Position numbers and translations under genes: made by a program
Shown: positions 11,981-23,551 of the stretch, in pieces
Numbering within the stretch: the stretch's first letter is position 1
How the letters are laid out: each line of letters opens with the position of its first letter
From: Cryptomeria japonica
Taxonomy: Eukaryota > Streptophyta > Pinopsida > Cupressales > Cupressaceae
Direction of reading: 5' to 3'
Length of the DNA stretch: 64,000 bases
Assembly: GCF_030272615.1 (NCBI RefSeq)
Contig: NC_081407.1
Coordinates: 100,299,897 to 100,363,896, forward strand
The notes under the pieces: model-generated
The model's input: the letters and a program-made list of their open reading frames with translations, nothing else
What the model was told of the DNA's origin: nothing
Databases searched by the model: none

Positions 11981-14900
11981 TTATCTTATATTATTCTTGT
12001 AGTTCTGGTAGTTGCTGATGAAGCAGACTATGGAAGCAGCAAGTGGGTCAGCAATATACAGGATTCTGAATTTAGACACCCTGAGTACTTCCTTTGTACT
12101 TTCTATCCTACTGACCATTTCATCCATTATTACCTTAGCTCCCTGACACTGGAATATCACATACATGTATCTATTCATTGTTTCTATGTTGAACTCAGCA
12201 GTGGTTACAAAGTGGTCAGTCATGTAAGAATCCCACCTACTAAGTATGGTTTCTTGATGCAAAGCTCCATCTTTCTTAAGGTTGTAACTATATTTTCCCA
12301 ATAGTTTAACCATGAGTTTCTCATATTGTTCAAGTACGTTGAGGATGTTCTTTAAGAACCTTGATGTGGCATTGCTTCATTATCTCTATCTTTAAGTCCA
12401 AAATATTTATGCATGATTGCAGGCTATTGATATTTTCTCCTCCTAGTAGGTCCTCCTTTGCAATCACCTCCTCTCCCAGTCTTTGGATTTTCTTAAGTAT
12501 CTTATGTTGCCTCGAGAACTTAAGGAGTTATTGTTCCCACTGTGCAGAACACTAAATAAGAACTTTCTCATTGAAATGGGCTTCTTCAAATACCTCCATT
12601 GTATATTGCAAGAACATTTTGATTTTACTCAACTGATCTTGAGCCCATGTTTTGACTGTTGTTTCCACTTTCCTCATCTCATATAATGCTTTTATATCAC
12701 CTTGTGGGAGAGATGAAGTAGATGCAAGGTGTCGTCTACTCTGGAGTCAAGTGGCTTGGCTATCTCCATAATCAATTATTTTATATTGCCTTAGTTGTGC
12801 TTTAACTTTTGCTTTGGTCTTGTGTTCTTTCTCCATCCTGGTCTGAATAGTGGAAGTCGCAGCAACTAAAGTAGCAATCTCTCCCCACTTGGTCTGTTTG
12901 CCCAAATTGACTTTTGATACTTGATATTTTGAGGTGGCTTGTGGCTGCCCTTCAGTATCTAGTACAAGAGCTACTATACTTGTGATTATGTCTCCTGTGT
13001 CAATTCTAGAAAGATGATGAAGTGTTTTGGCCTTCTTGGCTCTCTTTGGAGACTCAGTAATCGCTTGCTGCAAAGTGATGCTGGAGGACAACTTTCTCCT
13101 TTTTCTTGAAAGTGAATTTTAACCATTGGGGCATACTGTCATCTTGCTCCCTTCCCTGTATTGTTACTTTTGCATCAATCTTGTGTGTCTCTACATGTTG
13201 TTCATGCTCCTCATCATGTTGCTCTTGTTCTTCTTATGATTCATGAGTTTGTTGTAGTAGAGAGCCTTCTTGTTGCTAGGAGAATTAAGATACTTGTTGA
13301 GCTAAGTTTTCCAAAAGCACTTGTTCATGAGTTAGTTGTTGTTGCTTAGCTAATTGTTATAACTTTTCAATAACCTCCTCCTCAAACACCTTTTCTATTT
13401 CATCTGTTTGTATCTATCCATCACCTTCCAATTGTTTGAGTAACATCTCTTGATATTGAGTAGTAAGGACTATTCTTTCATCTTATTCTTCATGTCCTTC
13501 TTCCTCTATCATTTACACTTGCACCTCCATAGGTTGCACTTGAATTTCACGTTCCTCTTGGGCCTTAGGTGCTGCATGAACTACGGTGGGTTTCCTTTCC
13601 TTTATTTCACCTTTCTTCTTCCAAGTAATTACTGCAATGGGTTCATCATCTTGATCAGAGTCAGTTTCAATATTGTGAATAATTACATGTTCTTGTGTTG
13701 GAATAGGAGCAACAGGTGTCGATGTCTGCGTCGCGGGAGGAACTTTCTCTTCAGTGGTTTTAGCATGCAAAGTACCCTCTCCTAGCACGATCCCAATAGT
13801 TGGAACAACATGATGGATGGAAGCTTGTGGAATTTCTTGTAATCCAATGGTTAGCTTGTGCTCAATAGTTGTTTTGAGTAATTGTGACTCTTTCATTTTT
13901 GCTTCAAGTTGCCTCTTGAGTTCTTGATTGTCAATTGTTTGTGTAGCAGTTTTAGGATCAATAGGAGTATTCTTTTTCTATTTTGAACTTGTACTTCTGG
14001 TATACTCCTTGGTTGTTTTAGATTGAGGATTATTAGTAGCCTTACCTTTCTTCTTTTCTTTTGTGGTGCTTGGCCTAATCCTCAAACCCAACCACTGCAT
14101 TGTTTTTTCTATCACCTTTTCTGAAACTGAATCTACATCAACAATTTCTTGATTTGACCACCAGATAGGAGAGAGTTGTCTCTTATCAATCCCCTTTTCC
14201 TTTTATATTGGATCGAGTACCTCTCCATTATCTCTAAGATCCTTAGGGATGTTGGTTTCTATATTAAATTTCCTGATTTGAGGAACTCTCTGCATATCTA
14301 CCCAAAAGTCTTCCAAGGTTGGTTGGTGACCCAGATGTGAAAGAGGCATCATTTGTTTTAGTTTGTCTAAGGGATCATATTTGTCTCTTGCATAATCCAA
14401 CTCCTTTAAACTAAGGTCCTACAATTCTTGTTCGACTACCTTAGCTTCTTACAGATTCTGACAAGAATAGTACTCTAGTGAGATATGGAATGTGACCCCA
14501 GTTTTATGTTTAAGGGTCAAAAGTGATTGCAACCCCACAATCTGCCTTATATACTGGATAATGATTATTCTGTTGCTACAAAATATGGGAAGGAGGAACA
14601 ACCTTCCAGTGAATCCACTTACTCTAATTTAAGTAGAGCGTTGGTTTTGAAGGAACCAACAACCCCACTCTTTGACCATTTTCAAATCCTCTGGTGAAAT
14701 TCTATATCCCACATCACTTGTCAATTTACAAATGACTGCATATATGAATACATCATTTATTCTTTTAATGTGAAACATATCCTGTGTGATGGGGATCCGA
14801 GTATAATATTTCCACACCCTTTTCTATCCTGGCTCTTCTCCCAACTTGCCTTCTTTATTAAGACTTGGATATTTGCTAGCTCGTGCCACTACTCATATAA

Positions 14901-15559
14901 TATAAAAAATCATAAAGAACTTCTTCGTTTGCAATAGTGTGGTCAATTGGTCGTGGATAATATCATAAATAATTTGTGCCCAATCAAAATACTATTTCCC
15001 TATCAAAATTGTATGCATATAATAAAGCATCCATAAATGGAAATGCTTGTAGTTTGATTTACCAAAGGCACAACTTAGCATTAAAATACTAGATCTTTTG
15101 GTGCATCTTTAAAGTTTTCTCTTAGGATATTTGTTGCCTTAAGGCCTATTTTTCTAGGTTCCTCCACCCAAGCCTTGTTGATGCGGTGCTTATAATTTGA
15201 GGCATTCTTCTTAAATATGGAGGTTGCCTCCTCTTTTGTAGTTTGGCGTACCTCATCCAATATTAATCTATTGTGAGGATCAACTCAAGAGATTGCATAG
15301 CCTATGGGAAGATTGTAGCTTCAACCAGTTCAAATCTCTTGATTCATCTGTATGGTGCATCTATATTAGTCTGAGTAACTTCCTTTCTGATGTCTTCTAT
15401 CTCAGTGTGTCCTACATTAGTATTAGTCACCCATTGTATCTCATTATCTAGCTTGGATACCAAGGTTTAACCCCGATATTCGTACTTCATCATGGGTGGG
15501 TTTTTCTCCAACTTTATCTCGTCTCTAGTCTTCTTTCAATTAGATGTAGAGGGTTCCAT
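11981..15559 (-). pseudogene. Decayed long minus-strand gene, unknown product
   Basis: Several open stretches on the same strand read as one broken protein of roughly 1,150 residues. From ATG at 15559 an acidic N-terminal part has stops and shifts; a better kept part follows with KEEATSIFKKNASNYK and KVWKYYTRIPITQ-like text (14817-14629). The middle is lysine/threonine rich (13896-13513). The C-terminal half (about 13500-12000) is rich in Q, E and K and looks like a coiled coil. I do not recognise the family; it is not the PMD protein of Gypsy-1. Upstream lie a likely splice acceptor (15577/15576), a repeat array and a TATA box, the same plan as the Gypsy-1 antisense gene. It is probably an extra gene of an old gypsy element. 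At least six stops or frameshifts make it non-functional. Confidence 0.55.
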
Positions 15560-15576
15560 AATCCCGCTTTAGCTTG

Positions 15577-15593
15577 CTACAAAAGATATTCAA
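15577..15593 (-). other. Predicted 3' splice site of the minus-strand gene
   Basis: On the minus strand, TTGAATATCTTTTGTAG ends at 15577 and is followed by an exon that reaches an ATG 17 bases on. It is pyrimidine/T-rich with a terminal AG. The matching donor was not identified. Confidence 0.4.
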
Positions 15594-15609
15594 TCAGCCA
15601 CATGATATT

Positions 15610-16130
15610 TGACAAAGTATGAGAGACTTTGGAACTTTAGGCTTCTGAGGTTCTGAGGTCTAAAAAGGACCCATTACAAGCGATTTTAGGATTTCGGGGT
15701 TCCAGGATCCAGAGTTTAAAATGTAGGAACAAGAACCTGCTTCGGGGTTCTAAAACCCGAAGATGGGATAAAGCATAAAAAAAAACATTTCAGAACTTTG
15801 AGCTTCTGGTATCCCGGGGTAGGAAGACTTGCACAAGAGTTTCTGGAACTCCAAGGTTCTGGGTTTCTAGGGGGCTCTTAACATTCCTCACAGTTTCCGG
15901 GATTCTGGGCTTCCGGGATCCCGAGGTATACAATTCAAGGCATGATAGGTTTGGGGATTCCGGGGTCCCGAAACCTTGAGATGGGATAAACTCTTGTAAA
16001 AGGAGACTTCATAACCTTAGGGATCCCGGAGTTTTAAAGTAGGGCAAAAAGAAGTTTTGGGGTTTTGGGAACCCGATATCCCAAAATTGTGAGAACAAGG
16101 CCAAAAACCTAAGGATCGATAAAACAAATC
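15610..16130 (-). repeat. Imperfect GGGATCCCGAGG-type array in the presumed intron
   Basis: Degenerate copies of a part-palindromic phrase such as TTCCGGGATCCCGAGG recur about every 50-60 bases between A-rich spacers. This half of the array lies between the TATA box and the coding exon of the minus-strand gene. Confidence 0.7.
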
Positions 16131-16301
16131 GATTTTATTGAAAGCATGAAATCTAAACTAAACCCTAAACTATGAAAGCAGGAAACATGAAAAAAGAATA
16201 TGAGGAAGACACCAAACTGGAAAAGGAAAGAGGATGAAAAAACGGGCACCACGGGAAGCAAAATTGTCAAAGGAGAGCTAAGAAAATTGGAATGACTAAG
16301 T

Positions 16302-16311
16302 GCACAAATGA
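16302..16311 (-). promoter_or_regulatory. Putative initiator TCATTTGTGC
   Basis: On the minus strand the word starts 30 bases after the first T of the TATA box and fits the YYANWYY initiator pattern. The identical word is at the same distance in the Gypsy-1 antisense promoter (40284-40293). Confidence 0.55.
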
Positions 16312-16333
16312 GCTTAAATGACCCATTTTGTAC

Positions 16334-16341
16334 TATTTATA
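16334..16341 (-). promoter_or_regulatory. TATA box of the 15559-11981 gene
   Basis: TATAAATA on the minus strand, with a plausible initiator at the classical distance and a coding region downstream on the same strand. Confidence 0.6.
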
Positions 16342-16369
16342 CTCCTCCCTCGAGTGACTGTACAACCCT

Positions 16370-16930
16370 TTAATGCAAACAACCTCGGGGTTTCGGGATC
16401 CTGAAACTCCAAAGTCCAACACACAAAATGCAAGAAAGCTCGCGATTCTAGGATTCTACGATCCCGAGGCTCTGAAAATAGGTAGAACATCACTTTGGGA
16501 TTTTGGGGTTCCGAGGTGATGCACAATACAAAGAGAACCTAAGATTTTAGGATTCTAAAATCCTGGGGCTCAAAACCAAAACAAGCAAACAGACTTTGGG
16601 ATTTCAAGATCTCAGAATTACGAAGTTGGATAAATAAAACACGAAGAACCCAGGATTTCAGGACTCCAAAATTTCAGGGCTTCTAGACAAAGAAGAAAAT
16701 AAGACAAATAAGACTTCGAGATTCCAGGATCCCGGGGTCTTGAAAAACAAAATCAACAAGACAAAACGAGGCTTCGGGATTTCGAAAACCCAAAATTTCG
16801 AAGAGCAATAGAGAAAGAAGAAGAGGGCTTCCAGGTTTCAAGATTCCAGAATCTCGAAGCAGGACAAAGAAAAGAAGAAAACAAAAAAACACTCTGGGAT
16901 TTTGGAAACCCGAAATCCCAAGAGAGCATA
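16370..16930 (-). repeat. Second half of the GGGATCCCGAGG-type array, upstream of the promoter
   Basis: Same degenerate unit as 15610-16130. Read on the minus strand it even stays open (16964-16683) and yields repeats of the kind FQDPGILESRS, RDSGILKPGS and EILGFRNPEA. I regard that open frame as a by-product of the array, not as a gene. Confidence 0.65.
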
Positions 16931-17268
16931 ACAAAAGACAAGGAAAAGAAAAGAAATAAAACAAAAAGGGGGACCCACATTTTCAAATCAAAGGAAAATG
17001 ATGGGGTTAGATATGAAGGGCATAACAAGTCCAAGAGAAACACTTGTATGGTTTGTAGTTGTGAAATGACCCATCAAAATAACATTTCCAATATTCCCAC
17101 TAGGGTTTGAAATTTCTAACATCAAATTTGTGAACCATGTTGGAAGGAGTTGTACCAATAATAGTATGATATGTCTCAAAATCTAGATTAGAGAGCCTAA
17201 ATTTCACTTTAGCTTCTATCCAATAAAAAAAATTCCTAGTTGTCCTCAAAAAGAGATCAAGAAGTGTC

Positions 17269-17278
17269 TTGGGGGGTT
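17269..17278 (+). promoter_or_regulatory. Possible polypurine tract before an LTR
   Basis: CTTGGGGGGT immediately precedes the TG start of the LTR at 17279. If it is a real polypurine tract, that LTR is the 3' LTR of an element to the left that would include the minus-strand gene. The tract is short, so this is tentative. Confidence 0.3.
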
Positions 17279-18577
17279 GATAGCATGAAGGTGGCTATTT
17301 CCTATCTACTTCTTAGTTGGAACCTATTCACATGTTAAGTTTACTTAGGACTTAGATTTCATTTAAGTTTGTTACCATAAAGTAACTTTATGTAACTTGT
17401 CATTTAATAATGTTCATGTGATCATATTAGTTATCCTAGGTGGCATCTAGAAGTTATCTTGTAATGGGGCCATGTCTCATTATTTACTTTTAAATCATAG
17501 GTCATTTAATAATTCTTTAGGCATTTATCATTATGCATTGGGAATTTAACGTTTGAATCAACGGTAGTTGTCTCTACCTCATCATCTCTTTTTGTAGCGT
17601 CGTAAATTGTACACCCTTAATTGGGTGGTATAATTCCACGCTTAGGTTAGCATCCACCTTAGTGTGTTTGCATCTTGTATTTCAAACTCTTTTTAATCAT
17701 TTAATTAATTAATTTAATTAAATCTAAATTTCTTCTTTCATCACTCTACATATCATAAAATTGGTCCCTTTACATTAAGTGTGCCCCTTTTTATTTTATT
17801 CCTCTGGTAAATCATTTCATCAAATACCCTAATTATGTCCTATTTCGACCTTCAAGGCCCTATTTCGCATATCTAGACATCATAAATTTCCACATACTCT
17901 TGGCATTAGCTCTAAAATCACAATATCTTTCTTCCCCAAAACTTTGATGAAAAGTTGGTTGGACCATGTGTTCGGACCAAGTAGCTACTTGGTCCCAACT
18001 TTTTCTCCTCAAATTTTGGGAGAATGTTTTGATAGTATTTTAATGTTAAAATCTCAAGATTTGTAAACAAATATTGATTCTAGGTCGGCCTAAAGTCGTA
18101 ATAAAAGTTAGCGTTTCTTATATAAAGCCTTCTTTTCCTCATTTGAAGGATCCATCTACAATAAATTGAAGGAGCCTCTTATGAAGTGAAAGTACAGGTT
18201 ATGTGGAGTCCACAATCAACAAATCAAGCATTCATCAAGCATTTATCAAGTCTACATCAATCATCTTCAACATTAATTTGGAGCTTTGAAGACATTGAAG
18301 AATAATAGGAGATCAACGACTGTTGATTGGCTTGTACCTCTCCCTTAGGGTTTGTTATGGTTTCATGTTATTTTCATGTCTTTGTATGACTTTATAACAT
18401 TCATTTTCAGATTTACAATCATGCTTTAGATCCATTATTGCATTTGTAATTTGAAGAATTTACATTTACATTTACAAGCATTTAGGGTTTGCTCTCCTAA
18501 GTGTAGGGTAGAACTCTAGATCTACTTTCTTGTTCATTTAGGATCTTGCATACACACACATTTCCAGTAAATTATCA
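17279..18577 (+). mobile_element. LTR of Gypsy-3, 1,299 bp
   Basis: Bounded by TGATA...TATCA, a 5-base terminal inverted repeat. It contains a TATA box (TATAAAGCC at 18120-18128) and the AT-rich, pyrimidine-rich text typical of gypsy LTRs. A gag-protease fragment of a Tat-like element follows on the same strand, so it can be read as a 5' LTR. The G-run before it allows the opposite reading. No second copy is in the window, so the ends are by inspection only. Confidence 0.5.
18120..18128 (+). promoter_or_regulatory. TATA box of the Gypsy-3 LTR
   Basis: TATAAAGCC about 450 bases before the LTR end. Confidence 0.45.
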
Positions 18578-19579
18578 ACTATTTGTGGAGGCAGAAACCA
18601 CCAAAACAAGGGGTTTAACTAAGGCAAAACCCTATATAGCCACCTAGATACCCTTTTCCAGTTGCAGGTGCAAGTACAAGAATCTGATGCACACACAAAT
18701 TTTGGGACCGATGGAACACACAGGTGCAAACTCAATCTCAAAGTTAGATCCCAGTCTCCAAGGACCAGGGTGTGGCTTCTTTGTTCCCCTTGTTTTGCAA
18801 CATTTTTTGGCAGTTTTGCATTTCTGAGTCTCAGAATCTCAAATCTAGAAGTTAGCCCCTTGTAACATCAGGGACTAGGGTGTGGCGCCTTCATCTTGCC
18901 CAATCAAAATTAAATTTCAGTGACAGGTGCACCTCTGAGTTCATTTTCTAGTTCCGCTTTCAGTTTCTCAGTTTCAGTTCAGTCAGATTCTGCATTTTCA
19001 GTTTATGTTTGCTTCATTGTTCATCTCCTAGCATAGTTGGTTATTGCATCATATTTTGTACATCTCCTCTACATTACAACAAAGGAATAGAAACCATAAG
19101 AGAAATTCCTTGACTCTCTCTTCTCTACAAGAAGTATTCAAAGTGAGATATCTCCCTAGGCTCTTTTGTATTCCAATGTGTGTACATGGGAGTGGGATTA
19201 GGTCTTAGATACTTGGTTCCATTTTTGTACATCACATTTTAGTGAACCTGACGTTAACATCGTTAATTCTGATTTATGTTCTCAGATCTGATATTTATGC
19301 AATTTGAAATTCAAGTTTTCATTTACAAGTTTAATTTCCTTGCAAATTTTAAAAATTTAGAGGTTAATTTAATTAAAACCCTAATTTTTAAATTCAAAAT
19401 CGAACTTGTGCATTGCTTAATTTGGATTAATTATTTGATTTGGGAACACTTTGCACTCATAGATATCATCAAATTACATAAATTTAGAGTACTTGCATTG
19501 GTGAAAACATCATACAAATTGAACATTTTCTCTATGTTGAAAAATTATTGGCATAATGCATTCCTTTCATAGAAGTGGT
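18578..19579 (+). other. Gypsy-3 leader, no gene seen
   Basis: It begins with a phrase around TGGAGGCAGAAACC at 18585-18598, possibly the primer-binding area although I cannot match a tRNA. It contains two copies of GGAC(C/T)AGGGTGTGGC (about 18760 and 18870). The open stretch 18662-18865 has no recognised domain. Confidence 0.4.
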
Positions 19580-20772
19580 AATGGGTTAGCCTCCCTTGTT
19601 TCAATTTACTCCTCCCTTAAAGATCCTCCTATTCATGAGAATATTTTAGTGCAAATAAGAAATGTTAACAATTCCTTCAAATCTCTCTAATGTTCTAAGG
19701 ATGAAGATTTGAAGAATGATGTTGATAATTCTCCTAAAACGTGCCTCTCATATGAAACTATCTTAGAGGAAGAGGATGATATCATAAACACCTTTCTTAA
19801 TGTCACCTTACCTTCTATACATGATACTTCTCTTAGAGAAAAAGTGTTGATGGACATTGATTTATCTTCTCCCAAATTTGGCCTTACCAATGAGGGCACA
19901 TTAGTGCAACAAGAGGTATTTAAAGATATCCTTCCTAAGCATGAATCTTTGAAGGATGATGTTCATTTTCCTCCTAAATATCACTTTCCCCATGAGGATC
20001 ATTTAATGCAAGAAGATGGTATTGTCCCTACTTTTCCTAGTGATAGCATACTCTCTTTTGATTTCAATAAAATTCCCACTAGAGATGACACATTAGCGAG
20101 TGATGCTTGTCCTTTTCCTAAAGCTTGTTTTACCCATAAAAAGACCTTGGAGAAAGAAGATGAAATCATGAGTAATTTCCTTAATGCTCTCTCCCGTAAA
20201 GATTCTATTAAAGAGATTTTGTGTCAAGAGGATGATTTCAACAACACATGTATTAATGCTCCCCCTTCTAAGGATGAATCATTAATAAATGTTGTGCCTA
20301 CCTTTCCTCAATTTGGCCTTAAGAATGGGGACATCATGGTGCAAAAAGATATTTTTAATACGTGAAACAATAGGCAACCTAGTCCTCCTCCAGTTATTTC
20401 TTCTTCACTTTCCAACTCTCAGCCTATTCTTCCACAAGCACCTCGTATATCGCAAACTCTTGGTAAAGAGCATGATCTCATTGAACAACTTAAAGCTACT
20501 CCTACCAAGATATCTCTTTGGGATTTGATTCAAACTTAATCCACCTATCATGGAATGTTACAATATGCTTTAAATAACTTAGATGTCTTGCCCACAGTGA
20601 CACCTAATAATATGGCTTCTTTGATTGACTCCATGACAACAACCAAAGCTCAAATTGTATTCACACAAGATAAGTTTTCTTCTCATGATATCCAACATTA
20701 ATATGGTCTTCTTATGATTGTTGTCCTTATCAATGGTAATTCTATAAGAAGAACCCTTGTTGACAATGGTGT
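19580..20772 (+). pseudogene. Gypsy-3 gag-protease fragment with protein repeats
   Basis: The frame open at 19691-20365 continues past stops to about 20770. The first two thirds are an acidic protein of degenerate 35-45-residue repeats (phrases such as SLKDDVHFPPK, HEDHLMQEDGI, LEKEDEIMSNFL). The end, TKISLWDLIQT.STYHGMLQ..L followed by NGNSIRRTLVDNG, matches the pre-protease linker and the start of the aspartic protease of Gypsy-1 (QISILELLKLSPRHKDIL, then RVLIDGGAG). It breaks off inside the protease at about 20772, where unrelated sequence starting TGTTGG begins. Stops lie at 19688, 20363, 20537 and 20699, so it is not functional. Confidence 0.65.
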
Positions 20773-22222
20773 AATGTTGGAAAAAGGTGAATGATAGAGA
20801 TATCGAGAGGAAAGTTTTTCTTCCCTCCGAGGAGAGATAAAATTTTCACTTCGGATCTCTCTTCAAACACATTTTCCACATTACATTGGAAGAGGGGGTA
20901 AGATACACTAGATTCAACCTCTAAGAAAGAGATTGAATTCTGAGTGATGATAAGTGAATCCCCTCTTCTGAGATTGAGATTTGAATTGATTGAATTGTGT
21001 AGTTACAATCTAGTGCAAAAGTGATGAAGATCTGATTATAACTCAAGATAGAAGGATAGGGTGAATTTTTACACCTAGATATGGCAATAATCTGTCAAGA
21101 TGAAGTCGCCCTGTGAATTTGGAAAAATGTTGTTTGGACCATGGCGGGAATGTAAACGGTCCTCCGAAAAATTCGCGAAACGAAAAGGGTTTTTCCGCCT
21201 CTACAAATGGAGCTTGAATCCGAATGTACAATCGTGCACCTGCAACCTACACATAGAAAAGAGAGGGAAAGGTGTTGGGATTGGGGTTTGCATTCAGGTC
21301 AAACCCTAGTTTTGGAATTAACCAAATGATGAAAGAAAGTACTTGCAAGTAAATGTAGATGAAAGACTGAAATGTAAAACACCTCAAGGGAGGTTGTGAT
21401 AGAAATTTTGATAGAATTTCTTGTGCATAATTGAATGTTGGAATGAATCTCCTCTTCAATACTTGAATCCTTGACTTGAATGCAACACCTATCCTTGAAA
21501 GGAGACTTGAGAATGCTCAATGCTGGAAAAGAATGCTTGAATGTGTGATCTCATGTATCTATATTATAGCTTATCCCACTTATGCAAATGAGAGGATAAA
21601 TGCGACATACATACTTGTCAATTAGGGCTAATTGACTGATTTTCTGCCACAAGCCGACACTAGGGGACTTTTCCTGCTCAATATGTAACCTCCAAAGCAA
21701 ATTTAAAAAGGATCTTGCCCCAAAATGGGGTAGGGGTTAGGGGCGCCATGCCCCTGTCCTAGGAGGATAGGGGTGCGACGCCCCTGACCTGCCCTTTTTT
21801 GCAGGATAGGATGCAGTTTGGGCAGTGCGAAGGACAATCAAGGTGCATTTCTTAGGTGTCGAGCAAGTCTCCAGTCTCTAATCTAGCTTAGGGATTCGAA
21901 TTGCGTGCCTGAGGACCCTAATGTGGTTGATAATTGCAAGGGTCACAATTTCATGACACTAAAAATAGATATTATGTTGATGTTTGTAGCATTAAATTAT
22001 TGCATAAGATCAATGTGGACACATCTCTTATTAAACCAAATTCTATTGTTTCCTTCTTGTTTAGATTCACATTTTCATACCATTCACAACCAAATGAATT
22101 GGTCTAGTTTTGAGAGTAATAATTTCATAGCCACCTTTTTGTTGACTTGGAACATGGTGGATATCAAAGAACTATTCCATTTGGAAAAGCAAATTGGTTG
22201 GATCATTACCATAAAACTTTCT
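20773..22222. other. Unassigned repeat-like DNA, perhaps an LTR
   Basis: It starts TGTTGGAAAAAGG exactly where the Gypsy-3 protease stops, suggesting an insertion. It includes a GC-rich phrase with inverted parts around 21740-21800 (GCGCCATGCCCCTGTCC, then GGGGTGCGACGCCCC). The short ORFs at 21100-21520 and 21905-22246 show no domain. No second LTR copy was found. Confidence 0.4.
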
Positions 22223-22277
22223 AATATCTATTTTTTTCTTGATTAGTAATATAGTAATTTTATTAATATTTTAAAAT
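22223..22277 (-). mobile_element. 3' end of LINE-3 (left of the LINE-2 insertion)
   Basis: On the minus strand this reads AATAAAATTA, then ATTACTAATCAAGAAAAAAATAG. This parallels the 3' tails of LINE-1 (TTTACCTATCAAAAACAAA) and LINE-2 (AATAAAATTA...TTTACCTATCAAAAATAAA). It continues at 61249 on the far side of LINE-2, whose target duplication joins the two pieces. Confidence 0.55.
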
Positions 22278-22290
22278 TTAGATTTTACAT
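22278..22290 (+). repeat. Target-site duplication of LINE-2, left copy
   Basis: TTAGATTTTACAT is identical to 61236-61248, which follows the A-rich LINE-2 tail. Thirteen bases is a normal length for L1 retrotransposition. Confidence 0.75.
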
Positions 22291-23551
22291 AACATCTTAA
22301 ATATTATTAAAAAAAACTGCTTTGGAAAAGCGAAGATGCGAAACAAGGTTTTCACGAATTTATACCCTTCCTCTAGGTTTCCAATGCAGAAGTCAAACAA
22401 GAACAAAATTAACTAGCCAAAGAACATTAATCTGCAAAAGTATACATTGAGGGCAGACTATTTTTCTGTGACTCACCCTCGACAAGTTAAGGGAGCTAGC
22501 AGGATTCCCTTGGGCCCTCAAAATATTGCTAACAGATCCATTGGTGGGTAGACAAAATTTAAACCTCAAAATCAAGATTACAAGCCACAATGGGTTTTTA
22601 CAAAAAACAAATGGGTTGATAAATGTTGGCAAATTTATAATAAGAATGAAATTCAACCAATTGCCAATAATGACTGGCAAATTGTCAAGTCCAGGAAAAC
22701 AAAGAGGGTTGAGAAACTTTCACATCACCTCTCTGATCAATCCTGCTCTTACCAAGAAAAATTTGATAAGGGATGGAGAATTAATTCTGGAAAGGGACCT
22801 AAAAGGTCTGACTCTCGGGTGGCTCCCATCAAGAAACCTAGCGGAGGACATTCAAATTATGCTAATTCAAGGGTCAATCCAAACCCTAGCAAGATGCCCG
22901 TTCGCAAAGTTTTTAATAATCCGGTCGATCCTAAGTTGGATCCAGTAAAGAATCATTTTGGCAGAAATCTCAGGCATGCAGAAGATCTAAACAGAGGAGA
23001 TAGCAAAGTTTTTATCATTCACAACAAGGTTATAGATGCCTGCTAGGATGATTATGAAAATTTTGAGCTATTCACGAAATGGAGCTACCAGGGACAACCG
23101 ATTAACAGGATTGAACAATGGTGGCGTTGGGCATACCACCAACAGGTAAGTATATCTATCCTTCCTAATGATTTTTTCTTTATCAAATGCAGAACTAAGG
23201 ATTTGAAAAAAGAATTGTTAAATGGGAAACCAGTTGTTTTCAAAGGATACAACTTTCATTTCTTAGATTGGCATATTAATGTTAATCCATTTGAGTACAA
23301 ACCAAAAATAATTCTTAGATGGATCAAAATTAACTATCTGCTTGTAGAACTGTTAAATTTTGATACCCTAGCAGAAATAGGGGATGAGTTGGGATCTTTT
23401 ATAGGGCTAAAAGAAAAAATTATGAGTTCAACGCAAGTGAAATTTCTCATAGAAATGGATTGCAATGATAAATCCCCAGAACCCCTGGAATTAATCACGG
23501 CTAAGACGACTTATAATATTAAAGATGAATTCTACAACAGGTTGTTCATGG
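22291..23551 (+). pseudogene. LINE-2 part A: 5' UTR and ORF1 with DUF4283-like domain
   Basis: After about 140 bases of leader, the reading frame from about 22430 encodes a basic, asparagine/lysine-rich N-terminal region (phrases such as VKSRKTKRVEK). From about 23050 comes a nucleic-acid-binding DUF4283-type domain: an FTKWSYQGQPI region, then KPVVFKGYNFHFLDWHIN, IKINYLLVELLN, IGDELGSFIGL and VKFLIEMD, which resemble the usual R(V)xLxxLPxxFW...IGxxLGxxI...ICVEID pattern. Stops occur at 22549 and 23044. The frame is interrupted at 23551 by Gypsy-1 and resumes at 42203. ORF1 of plant L1 elements packages the RNA. Confidence 0.75.
23547..23551 (+). repeat. Gypsy-1 target-site duplication, left copy
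   Basis: CATGG directly before the 5' LTR, repeated at 42198-42202 directly after the 3' LTR. Confidence 0.9.

Noticed and set aside
16683-17043. Two overlapping minus-strand ORFs with hydrophobic text, membrane-protein-like
   Set aside because: They are by-products of the GGGATCCCGAGG-type array and A-rich spacers; two frames of the same array stay open, and neither has other support.
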